Translations under genes and position numbers: made by a program
Origin: Acidaminococcaceae bacterium
Lineage (GTDB): Bacteria > Bacillota > Negativicutes > Acidaminococcales > Acidaminococcaceae
DNA: 5,034 nucleotides
Direction of reading: 5' to 3'
NCBI GenBank assembly: GCA_028693975.1
Contig: JAQUUF010000110.1
Coordinates: forward strand, 1-5,034
The notes under the pieces: generated by a model
Seen by the model: only the letters and a program-made list of their open reading frames with translations
Databases searched by the model: none
What the model was told of the DNA's origin: nothing
Shown: piece after piece, positions 1-5,034 of the stretch
Layout: each line of letters begins with the position of its first letter
Position numbering within the stretch: position 1 is the stretch's first letter

Positions 1-849
1 CATCAAGCTACTTTTCACACGAAAATAGCTGTGGATTATGGTACTAATATTGTGGCTGGTGTTACTCCCGGTCACGGCGGCGAGGAAGTCATGGGGATTC
101 CTGTATTCAATACAGTTGCTGAAGCTGTAGCCGCTACAGGTGCCAATGCCTCTGTCATTTATGTTCCTGCTCGCTTTGCCGCAGATTCCATCTGTGAAGC
201 TATTGACAGCGACTTAGATTTTGTATGTTGTATAACTGAGCACATTCCTGTTCTTGATATGGTTAAAGTACGTGATTACCTAAGAGGTAAGAAAACAAGA
301 TTACTTGGACCTAACTGCCCTGGCATCCTTACTGTGGATGGTTGCCGCCTAGGTCTATTGCCCACTTATATTCACAAAAAAGGTCATGTGGGTGTAATAA
401 GCCGTAGCGGAACCTTAACCTACGAAGCAACTTACCAGTTAACAATGGCTGGCATTGGTCAAACCACTTGCGTTGGTCTAGGTGGCGACCCCATCAAAGG
501 TATGGACTTCATTGATGCCTTGGAAGCGTTCAATGCCGACGAAGATACTTATGCCGTAGTTATGATTGGCGAAATTGGTGGTACGGCCGAAGAAGAAGCC
601 GCTGCCTGGATTAAAGAAAACATGAAGAAACCAGTGGTTGCTTTCATTAGCGGTCGTCAAGCTCCTGCCGGCAAACGCATGGGCCACGCCGGTGCTATCA
701 TTAGTGGTGGCAAAGGTACTGCCGACGATAAGATTAAAGCTTTGAATGCCGTGGGCATTGAAGTAGCTGACACTGTAGCCTCTATTGGCGAGACTGCAAT
801 CAAAGTATTAAAAAAAGCAGGCATTTACGATAAATGCCATAATTGCTAA
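1..849 (+). CDS. sucD: Succinyl-CoA ligase (ADP/GDP-forming) alpha subunit, 5'-truncated by window edge
   Basis: Catalyses succinate + CoA + NTP to succinyl-CoA + NDP + Pi as the alpha subunit partnered with SucC in the cytoplasm. The frame is open from base 1; the GTG at 31 is an internal Val codon, because the preceding codons (HQATFHTKIA) match the family N-terminus (E. coli GSQGTFHSEQAIAYGT). By that alignment about 18 residues lie outside the window. Seen in order: the CoA-binding Rossmann domain with GVTPGHGGEEV and PVFNTVAEAVAATGA, LGPNCPGI, then the ligase domain with SRSGTLTYEA, GGDPIKGMDF, MIGEIGGTAEEEAA and GKRMGHAGAII. The His in the last motif (codon 685-687) matches the phosphorylated active-site His of E. 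coli SucD (246/247). Length and all motifs look intact. sucC is expected just upstream. A strong terminator follows the TAA, so this is probably the last gene of its operon. In Negativicutes the enzyme may feed succinate to propionate conversion (inference). Confidence 0.97.
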   Translation, partial: HQATFHTKIAVDYGTNIVAGVTPGHGGEEVMGIPVFNTVAEAVAATGANASVIYVPARFAADSICEAIDSDLDFVCCITEHIPVLDMVKVRDYLRGKKTRLLGPNCPGILTVDGCRLGLLPTYIHKKGHVGVISRSGTLTYEATYQLTMAGIGQTTCVGLGGDPIKGMDFIDALEAFNADEDTYAVVMIGEIGGTAEEEAAAWIKENMKKPVVAFISGRQAPAGKRMGHAGAIISGGKGTADDKIKALNAVGIEVADTVASIGETAIKVLKKAGIYDKCHNC

Positions 850-858
850 GAGCATAAC

Positions 859-897
859 AAAAAGGTCAATTGGGTACATACTCAATTGACCTTTTTT
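859..897 (+). terminator. Intrinsic terminator after sucD
   Basis: A 14-bp perfect stem (859-872 with 883-896) encloses a 10-nt loop and runs into a T6 tract at 892-897. It begins 10 nt after the sucD stop codon. The A-rich 5' side makes it potentially bidirectional, so it could also stop transcripts coming from the right. Confidence 0.92.
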
Positions 898-908
898 GAT
901 TATTCAAT

Positions 909-1127
909 TTAGAACAAATATTGCGCTCCCAAAACGAAATAACGGCTGTTCATGGGATACATACTACTACCATTATAGGTACCGATTTGCTCTGCGTAAG
1001 AAGCACTGGTCAGGCTGTAAATCTTACCCTAGTCTAAGCTCTAGGCATAACCTGTCTCAGGCTTAAGGTCACGGTTGGGTTTATAATAAAAGCCCAAAAA
1101 ACCGCCCTCCTTGGTTTTTATGTTATA
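909..1127 (-). pseudogene. C-terminal remnant of a TonB-dependent outer-membrane receptor
   Basis: Reading the - strand from about 1127 to the TAA at 909-911 gives a frame containing LGFYYKPNRDLKPETGYA, then TAG, SLD, TAG, GKIYSLTSASYAEQ, and ending NSRYFVLGAQYLF. The NxDLKPET motif followed about 50 residues later by a terminal strand ending in Phe is the signature of the last barrel strands of TonB-dependent receptors, which import siderophores, cobalamin or other ligands across the outer membrane. Two in-frame TAG codons (1041-1043 and 1029-1031) and the lack of any plug domain, signal peptide or start show a dead fragment. A TGA at 1131-1133 closes the frame upstream. The first TAG falls where the family often has an aromatic residue (PExxxSYE), so it may be a point mutation of TAT, TAC or TGG. 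Ligand specificity cannot be told. Confidence 0.75.
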
Positions 1128-1129
1128 AT
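1121..1129 (+). promoter_or_regulatory. Extended -10 promoter element for the transporter gene
   Basis: TGTTATAAT matches the extended -10 consensus (TGnTATAAT) exactly and lies 40 nt before the GTG start at 1170. No good -35 is present 16-18 nt upstream, which is common for extended -10 promoters. The element sits inside or at the edge of the receptor remnant on the other strand. The + strand is the expected direction, given the transporter gene downstream. Confidence 0.55.
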
Positions 1130-1154
1130 ATCAGTGCTATACAAATTATGATAG

Positions 1155-1161
1155 AAAGAGG
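1155..1161 (+). promoter_or_regulatory. Ribosome binding site fixing the GTG start at 1170
   Basis: AAAGAGG lies 8 nt before GTG 1170. It supports GTG as the true start of the transporter. No comparable site precedes the TTG at 1611 that would be needed to start the second half separately. Confidence 0.65.
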
Positions 1162-1169
1162 TTATTCTT

Positions 1170-2144
1170 GTGTCTCTAGAAAAAAAGTCTTCGGGCTATT
1201 TTAGTTATTTACCTGTTAGTTTATTTGGTACGGTCATGGCCTTCTCCGGGCTGACCGGAGCTTGGCGTTTGGCAGAAAAAACTTGGGGGTTCCCCCCTTA
1301 TCTTAGTCCTCTCCTAGGCTATATCGCTATTGCTCTCTTCCTTCTTATGACCTGCGCCTATACTGCCAAAGCTCTTACTTCTTTTGCCAGTGTCAAGAAA
1401 GAATGGTCCAGTCCCATAGTCATTAATTTTTTTGCCACTATCTTCATGACTTTATTATTAATTCCTACAGTTCTTGTACAGTACTGTCCTAACTTGTCTT
1501 TTGGGCTCTGGCTTGTAGGTGCTTGCGGCATGACTTTCTTTGCTTGGTTCATGGTCTCGCGTTGGCTCTCCGGTAATCAAGATATCGCCGATGTAACTCC
1601 TGCGTGAATTTTGCCGGTTGTCGGTATTATCAACGTTCCTGTCTTCAGCAATCTCACTCACATCAGAGCTTATAATGATATAGCCATTGCTACAATTGCT
1701 ATTGGCCTTTTCTTTGCTATTCCTTTGATTACCATTATCATGCACCGTCTCATCCTGCATGCACCGTTGCCTGATGGACTAAGACCCACCATTATGATTA
1801 TTCTGGCGCCCTTTGCCGTCGGATACAATTCCTATGTCAGCACCTTCGGCTCAGATGTATTCTCCCACATCTTGTATTCTCTGGCCTTTTTCTTCTTCGC
1901 TGTTCTTTTGCGCAAAATTGCTTATTTTATAGAAATATGTGCTTTTCGCATGGCTTGGTGGGGTATCAGCTTCCCCTTAGCCGCCTTTGCTTCTGCTTCT
2001 GTACGTTTCGCACTAGACTATCAGACTCCTTGGGTGGGCTATGCTGCCTTGGCGATTTTGCTTTTTGTGACTATTGTCCTAACAATATTTCTATACCGTA
2101 CTGCTCGAGGAATCTTACGGGGCGAATTGCAGCAATTGATTTAA
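1170..2144 (+). pseudogene. SLAC1/TehA-family (TDT) anion or C4-dicarboxylate transporter, interrupted by in-frame TGA
   Basis: Integral inner-membrane protein of the tellurite-resistance/dicarboxylate transporter (TDT) family, which contains bacterial TehA and plant SLAC1 anion channels. The reading frame spans 324 residues plus one internal stop, close to the usual 310-330, with about ten hydrophobic segments. The N-terminal half (residues 1-145) starts SGYFSYLPVSLFGTVMAFSG, like TehA openings, and ends DVTPA. After TGA at 1605-1607 the same frame continues ILPVVGIINVPV; relatives typically read TPAWFxPxVG here, so TGA most simply replaces a Trp TGG by a change at 1607. Later landmarks are RPTIMIILAPFAVGYNSYVS and AWWGISFPLAAFASAS; Phe268 in the latter is near the position of the pore Phe (262 in H. 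influenzae TehA, by alignment from memory). No ribosome binding site precedes the second half. It is therefore a recently broken gene, or one read through at UGA. The substrate is unknown. Confidence 0.85.
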
Positions 2145-2158
2145 GCTTGATATGAACC

Positions 2159-2190
2159 AAAAAAGCCAAAAGAAATCAGTCCCCTTTGCT
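2159..2190 (-). terminator. Weak, possibly decayed terminator after the autotransporter barrel remnant
   Basis: On the - strand about 10 nt after the TAG at 2200-2202, a hairpin pairs 2180-2190 with 2164-2174, with three or four G-U pairs and one mismatch, and is followed by T6 (A6 at 2159-2164 on the + strand). The T tract is convincing; the stem is poor. No good terminator is seen for the + strand transporter in this convergent gap. Confidence 0.35.
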
Positions 2191-2199
2191 TGCTTCCTT

Positions 2200-2832
2200 C
2201 TACCAATGGTATTTCAGGGTGACGCTCCCCCTTACATCGTTGTCATGAGCACCCTGTTCTAGCTGGCATACTCCATACATACTCCACTTGTGTCCCAACT
2301 GCCAATTCATGCCAGCACCTAGTGTGACGAAGTCCTTATCTTGTTTGTCTTCATTACGGTAAGAACTTGTTCTATCACTGACATAGTGGAAGTTTAAGGC
2401 TGGAGCAGCCCCACTGAAGACATGCTTATACCCTAGTCGCAGATAGATATTTTTACTTTTGTCCCACTTACGTTGTACTTCCAGACCAGTACCCATAGCC
2501 ATATATGTATTAGTAAAACCATCAACGGCCTGCCCATAAATATCACTACCTGTTTCTTCACTGCTACCTTGGTCATAATATGATGCTTTAAAATTCACAT
2601 AGGGACTGACCCGCCACTCCTGCTTGGTTTGAGCTGTGCACCAATTATATTGGTACTCACCACCAGCCTCCAACAAATGCCCACTGTAAGTATTATCCAA
2701 ATTAATTCCCAGCGGACGAATGCTTCTCTGCATATGATTATTCTCCCAACCATAATCTACATAAGCATAGCCATGGTGTCTCCCCTGCTGATAAAGACCA
2801 TATAACCCCAGCCGCCAATCATACAAATTCAA
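2200..2832 (-). pseudogene. C-terminal autotransporter beta-barrel domain, 5'-truncated remnant
   Basis: About 210 residues of the translocator barrel of a type V secretion autotransporter: alternating amphipathic strands rich in Tyr, Trp and Gly (NLYDWRLGLYGLYQQ, YVDYGWENNH, GGEYQYNW, YLRLGYKHVFSGAAP, TLGAGMNWQL) and a final strand SVTLKYHW ending in an aromatic residue, the usual BAM recognition signal. Full barrels are near 270-300 residues, so the first strands, the passenger and the signal peptide are missing. Barrel-like sequence continues in frame upstream of the TTG at 2832 (SSYASSSANLNLYDW, to about 2862), inside the end of the phosphatase ORF, showing that TTG is not a real start. 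Without a signal peptide this fragment could not reach the outer membrane. I infer a rearranged remnant rather than a working gene. Confidence 0.8.
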
Positions 2833-3284
2833 ATTGGCACTGCTAGAGGCATAACTTGATAATAACCATTCAACAACTCGGCATCTACACCAACCACTTT
2901 GGGGACGGTCTGCAAAATATGTTCGTCATCCGTTAGCTCTGCCGCCTTGCCCGTCATATACTGAATAGACCCTTGCACGAAGTCATTGGTCAAAAGATAG
3001 TCTTGCATAATTGTATCTTGACTGACGCCCAAAGCAGAAAGTATCAAAACGGTGGCAATGCCCGTTCTATCCTTGCCGCTACTGCCATGCCACAAAGTGG
3101 TTCCGTCTCCGCCCTCCAGTAACTGATTAAAGAAAGAATGATACATGTTTCTACTGTAATTAGATGTCGCAAAAACATCATACATATCTGCGGAATAAAC
3201 ACCGTCTTGAATGGCATTGACAATACCCTTAGCCGGATTATCACCTGGTTGCAAAGAAGCATCATATTTAACCATATCGGTCAT
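2829..3284 (-). pseudogene. Truncated tyrosine-protein phosphatase (Y_phosphatase3 type) with lost catalytic Cys
   Basis: The P-loop is clear at residues 66-75, HGSSGKDRTG, followed by IATVLILSALGVSQDTIMQDYLLTN as in bacterial dual-specificity/tyrosine phosphatases of the HCxAGKDRTG type. The nucleophilic Cys of C(X)5R is Gly67 (GGC at 3084-3086); a single base change from TGC explains it. The invariant Arg73 and Asp72 remain. The family is normally about 240-300 residues and begins with an NFRDLGG region; here only about 150 remain, the first residues MTDMVKYDASLQPGDN being internal to the fold. There is no Shine-Dalgarno before the ATG, and a TAG lies in frame six codons upstream. The C-terminus (VGVDAELLNGYYQVM) breaks off where relatives continue, and the TGA overlaps the barrel ORF by TTGA. 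As written it cannot hydrolyse phosphotyrosine. A secreted origin is inferred from its link to the barrel only. Confidence 0.8.
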
Positions 3285-3285
3285 A

Positions 3286-3354
3286 GCGCAGGGTGTTGCC
3301 TACGCTTATCTTGATGATGGCAAAACCTATACTGCCAAAAAAGATAAACGCTGA
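3286..3354 (+). pseudogene. Possible C-terminal coding scrap of an unrecognised protein
   Basis: The + strand frame ending at TGA 3352-3354 reads AQGVAYAYLDDGKTYTAKKD followed by KR, with protein-like composition and codons, and is followed 45 nt later by a hairpin terminator in the same direction. It has no start of its own: upstream the frame passes into the antisense of the phosphatase, so any homology must begin near 3286. I do not recognise the family. It could be chance, since only about 22 codons are involved, but the position abutting the start of the phosphatase fragment fits a rearrangement breakpoint. Confidence 0.3.
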
Positions 3355-3398
3355 GTTTAAAACTGTTTTCTATAATAAAATAATTGTAAGCTATACTT

Positions 3399-3428
3399 GA
3401 GACAGCGACATTTTGTTGCTGTCTCTTT
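3399..3428 (+). terminator. Hairpin terminator with no intact gene upstream
   Basis: Stem 3399-3410 pairs with 3414-3425 (12 bp including one G-U when read on the + strand) around a TTT loop, then TTT at 3426-3428. On the - strand the G-U becomes a C-A mismatch and no T tract follows, so it works better for + strand transcripts. The short T tract makes it moderate. It may also halt read-through from rsmH. Confidence 0.5.
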
Positions 3429-3482
3429 GCATTATATTAGTTTAGCCCCAGTACATTTTTTATTAAAGCACTAACTGGCCCG

Positions 3483-4529
3483 CTAACGAATTGCCCAGCG
3501 CAGCTTGGTCGAACGAGCACGGGGATTCCTAAAACATTCTTCGGCCGTTGGGCGTATCACATCGCGGGCCACTTCACTATAGAGACCTTGACGGTGAAAT
3601 TCTTTAAAAGCTTTCTTAACTAGGCGGTCTTCTCCTGAATGGAAAGTAAGAATTGCCACTCTGCCTCCCGGTGCCAGCACTGTTGGCAGTTTGTCCAAGA
3701 ACTCATACAGAACTTCATATTCATGATTAACATCTATCCGCAACGCCTGAAAGGTACGCGCCGCCGATTTTTTGACAACCGTTGCGCGCTCTGGGGCCGG
3801 CACAAACTGCAGGGCTTGTTTAATAATATCAAAAAGTTGAGCTGTAGTATCAACTGCTGTGCCACGCCTAATCGTAGCTACTATGGCGGAGGTAATTTCT
3901 TCTGCATAAGGCTCATCGGCATTCTCTTGCAGCATACCAACTAGTTCAGCCTCGCTGATATTACGTAAGCGTTCCGCTGCCGCAATCCCTTTCTGTGGAT
4001 TCATCCTCAAATCCAGTGGTCCCGCTGTCTTATAGGAAAAGCCACGGTCGGGATTATCTATTTGCATGGACGATACCCCTAAGTCCGCCAGAATAAAATC
4101 AAACTTGCCGGAATCTAAAGCCACAATGTCAATATTGGCAAAATTAGTTTGTATAATAGTCAATAGTTCTTCGCCGTAGCCAAGTTTAGCCAAGCGCTCC
4201 TTAGTTTTGGCCGATTCAATAGGGTCGATGTCCGTAGCATAAATATGCCCCTGACCTTGAAGCTGTTCCAACATAGCCTTGGTATGTCCTCCATAGCCCA
4301 GCGTAGCATCAAAACCTTTTTGGCCTGGTTTGATTTGTAAGAAATCCAGTATTTCCTGCACCATGATAGGTATGTGCATACCGGCAGGGGTACTCCCCTT
4401 GCTCTCAACCTTATCTATAGTCTCAGCATATTTATCTGGATTCAACTCTTTATATTTTTCCGCAAAATTACGCGGATAACGTCCCTTGTACCGCGGTCTG
4501 CGTTGATGAGTAGTAATTTCTTCGTTCAT
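3483..4529 (-). CDS. rsmH: 16S rRNA (cytosine-1402-N4)-methyltransferase, long-form RsmH/MraW
   Basis: Transfers a methyl group from S-adenosylmethionine to N4 of C1402 in the decoding centre of 16S rRNA, in the cytoplasm. Of 348 residues, 1-50 form a basic, Tyr/Lys-rich extension (RRPRYKGRYPRNF, NPDKYAETIDK) absent from ordinary RsmH of about 310. The core starts at MHIPIMVQEILDFL, then SAM motif FDATLGYGGHT (73-83), ATDID (98-102), DFILADLGVSSMQID (144-158), GFSYKTAGPLDLRMNP (163-178), FQALRIDVNHE (260-270), ILTFHSGEDRLVKKAFK (293-309) and NPRARSTKLRWA (335-346). The usual FHSLEDR is FHSGEDR. ATG 4529 is chosen because a strong AAAGGAG lies 6 nt upstream; the alternative ATG is codon 51. 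I recall this longer version as a subfamily in Firmicutes and relatives. No mraZ, ftsL or pbp genes adjoin, so it lies outside a dcw cluster and may be a second copy. It appears intact and ends in TAG. Confidence 0.93.
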   Translation of the reverse strand: MNEEITTHQRRPRYKGRYPRNFAEKYKELNPDKYAETIDKVESKGSTPAGMHIPIMVQEILDFLQIKPGQKGFDATLGYGGHTKAMLEQLQGQGHIYATDIDPIESAKTKERLAKLGYGEELLTIIQTNFANIDIVALDSGKFDFILADLGVSSMQIDNPDRGFSYKTAGPLDLRMNPQKGIAAAERLRNISEAELVGMLQENADEPYAEEITSAIVATIRRGTAVDTTAQLFDIIKQALQFVPAPERATVVKKSAARTFQALRIDVNHEYEVLYEFLDKLPTVLAPGGRVAILTFHSGEDRLVKKAFKEFHRQGLYSEVARDVIRPTAEECFRNPRARSTKLRWAIR

Positions 4530-4535
4530 TGTCTG

Positions 4536-4542
4536 CTCCTTT
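4536..4542 (-). promoter_or_regulatory. Shine-Dalgarno site of rsmH
   Basis: AAAGGAG on the - strand, 6 nt before ATG 4529, decides the long start over the internal ATG at codon 51. A second purine-rich CCAAGGAG lies further upstream at 4546-4553 and is too distant for this start. Confidence 0.75.
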
Positions 4543-4562
4543 GTCTCCTTGGTCTATCTTAC

Positions 4563-4588
4563 TAGGTAAAGCGCCTTATTTTTACCTA
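4563..4588 (-). repeat. Perfect 8-bp inverted repeat in the rsmH leader
   Basis: TAGGTAAA (4563-4570) and TTTACCTA (4581-4588) are perfect inverted copies separated by 10 nt, lying between the putative -10 boxes and the Shine-Dalgarno site of rsmH. No T tract follows in the - direction, so it is not an ordinary terminator. It may be a leader hairpin or a regulator binding site. Confidence 0.5.
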
Positions 4589-4594
4589 ATCATC

Positions 4595-4610
4595 ATTATA
4601 CTATATTATA
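4595..4610 (-). promoter_or_regulatory. Tandem -10-like boxes upstream of rsmH
   Basis: On the - strand two exact TATAAT hexamers (4605-4610 and 4595-4600) occur in tandem TAGTATAAT repeats 10 bp apart, about 65-80 nt before the rsmH start. No convincing -35 lies 16-18 nt upstream; TTGAGG at 4632-4637 is 21 nt from the first box. As a terminator just upstream (4640-4677) isolates rsmH from the next gene, a promoter must lie in this gap, and these boxes are the best candidates. Confidence 0.4.
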
Positions 4611-4639
4611 CTACGAACTACTTGTATTTGACCTCAAGT

Positions 4640-4677
4640 AAAAAACCAGCTGAGGAATTAACCTTCTCAACTGGTTT
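4640..4677 (-). terminator. Intrinsic terminator of the right-edge - strand gene
   Basis: On the - strand AAACCAGTTGAG (4677-4666) pairs with CTCAGCTGGTTT (4654-4643): 12 bp with one G-U, followed by T6 (A6 at 4640-4645). It lies about 50 nt after the TAA of the - strand ORF ending at 4729. The wobble is a mismatch if read on the + strand, confirming the direction. Confidence 0.85.
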
Positions 4678-4728
4678 AACCAACCACTCTCTCCTTGAAA
4701 CTTCTTGCAACGCTTATAATATCATTAA

Positions 4729-5034
4729 TTAAACAAAGTAAATCCCCCACCAAACTTTGCTCACTATACCATCTCGAGCCGTCACACAGAGTCCTCTAAC
4801 AGGTCTTGCCCTTCCATCTCCCAGCGCTTTAATATACCACCAGTTCTTTCCCTCAGCTATTGCATCAGGTCCTTCCCAGCCAACTCCTGCCGGATTAATA
4901 ACTGAGCCAGTCCCGCTTAGCTTGAGCATCTGTCCATATTCTCTGGCACTCGGAAGAGTAATGCTATCTCCTATGCACAAGCCGCCAAAATCGTAGCCTA
5001 GAGTAGTGGACCAGGCAGAGGTAAAATTGCTGCC
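4729..5034 (-). CDS. Unrecognised protein, C-terminal 101 residues, open to the window edge
   Basis: The frame is open from base 5034 to its stop at 4729-4731; the TTG at 4980 is not a credible start because the frame runs upstream (GSNFTSAWSTTLGYDFGG) without a stop or a nearby Shine-Dalgarno. The sequence is rich in Gly and Trp, with LPSAREYGQMLKLSGTG, AEGKNWWYIKALGDGRARPV and a hydrophobic, aromatic end KVWWGIYFV. No trans-membrane helix, repeat or catalytic motif is visible. The NWWYIKALGDGRARPVRG stretch loosely recalls the end of DUF1566/Fibrobacter-type extracellular lectin-like domains (WYV...GxxRPVR), but this is weak. A + strand ORF over the same bases is judged an antisense shadow, because the good terminator just after this stop points in the - direction. 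Function unknown. Confidence 0.6.
   Translation of the reverse strand, partial: GSNFTSAWSTTLGYDFGGLCIGDSITLPSAREYGQMLKLSGTGSVINPAGVGWEGPDAIAEGKNWWYIKALGDGRARPVRGLCVTARDGIVSKVWWGIYFV

Noticed and set aside
31..33. GTG as the sucD start
   Set aside because: The frame is open to base 1 and the codons before it match the SucD N-terminus.
1097..1119. Inverted repeat AAAAACC/GGTTTTT as a terminator
   Set aside because: Only two G-C pairs in a 7-bp stem; it also lies in the coding remnant of the receptor, so chance is likely.
909..1127. TAG and TGA recoding as an alternative genetic code
   Set aside because: rsmH ends in TAG exactly after the family's terminal motif, and TGG encodes Trp in intact genes; nonsense mutation is simpler. 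TGA readthrough in the transporter alone is not excluded.
1458..1760. 100-residue - strand ORF across the transporter
   Set aside because: Antisense shadow with low-complexity Asn/Ser/Lys composition; the + strand frame has clear membrane-protein homology on both sides of the TGA.
1611..2144. Second half of the transporter as a separate gene starting at TTG 1611
   Set aside because: It is in the same frame as the first half, lacks a ribosome binding site, and together the halves make one family-length protein.
3639..3944. 101-residue + strand ORF inside rsmH
   Set aside because: Antisense to highly conserved RsmH motifs, with no ribosome binding site or recognisable product.
4529..4732. 67-residue + strand ORF in the gap upstream of rsmH
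   Set aside because: AT-rich intergenic reading spanning the - strand promoter, inverted repeat and terminator; no ribosome binding site or family resemblance.
4757..4996. 79-residue + strand ORF at the right edge
   Set aside because: Overlaps the - strand frame that is open to the edge and is followed by a correctly oriented terminator; the + product is Pro/Ser-rich and shows no motif.

Overview
The window most likely comes from a diderm Firmicute (Negativicutes, near Acidaminococcaceae such as Phascolarctobacterium). This is inference. The housekeeping genes read like low-GC Firmicutes genes with strong Shine-Dalgarno sites, yet the window also carries remnants of two outer-membrane beta-barrel proteins, a TonB-dependent receptor and an autotransporter. 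That combination points to a Firmicute with an outer membrane.

Layout, left to right. (1) Positions 1-849, + strand: sucD, the succinyl-CoA ligase alpha subunit, lacking only about 18 N-terminal residues outside the window, followed by a strong intrinsic terminator. (2) 909-about 1127, - strand: the C-terminal remnant of a TonB-dependent receptor with two in-frame TAG stops. (3) 1170-2144, + strand: a full-length SLAC1/TehA-type transporter gene broken by one in-frame TGA where the family usually has Trp. (4) 2200-3284, - strand: a truncated secreted-type tyrosine phosphatase whose catalytic Cys has become Gly, joined in a different frame to a truncated autotransporter barrel. (5) About 3286-3354, + strand: a possible C-terminal coding scrap followed by a hairpin terminator that serves no intact gene. 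(6) 3483-4529, - strand: an intact long-form RsmH 16S rRNA methyltransferase standing outside the usual dcw cluster, with its own leader. (7) 4640-4677: a terminator on the - strand, closing (8) an unrecognised - strand gene that runs off the right edge.

The two intact conserved genes, sucD and rsmH, flank about 2.5 kb in which every recognisable gene belongs to the cell envelope or membrane and every one is damaged. The damage ranges from one stop codon in the transporter to short scraps, which suggests decay at different times. SucCD would act in succinate/succinyl-CoA interconversion, which in succinate-fermenting Negativicutes feeds the methylmalonyl-CoA route to propionate. RsmH acts in ribosome maturation. 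I see no evidence that these genes form one pathway, and no phage-defence, CRISPR or transposase machinery. The most noteworthy features are the single TGA in an otherwise intact transporter, the active-site loss in the phosphatase, and the phosphatase-to-barrel junction.
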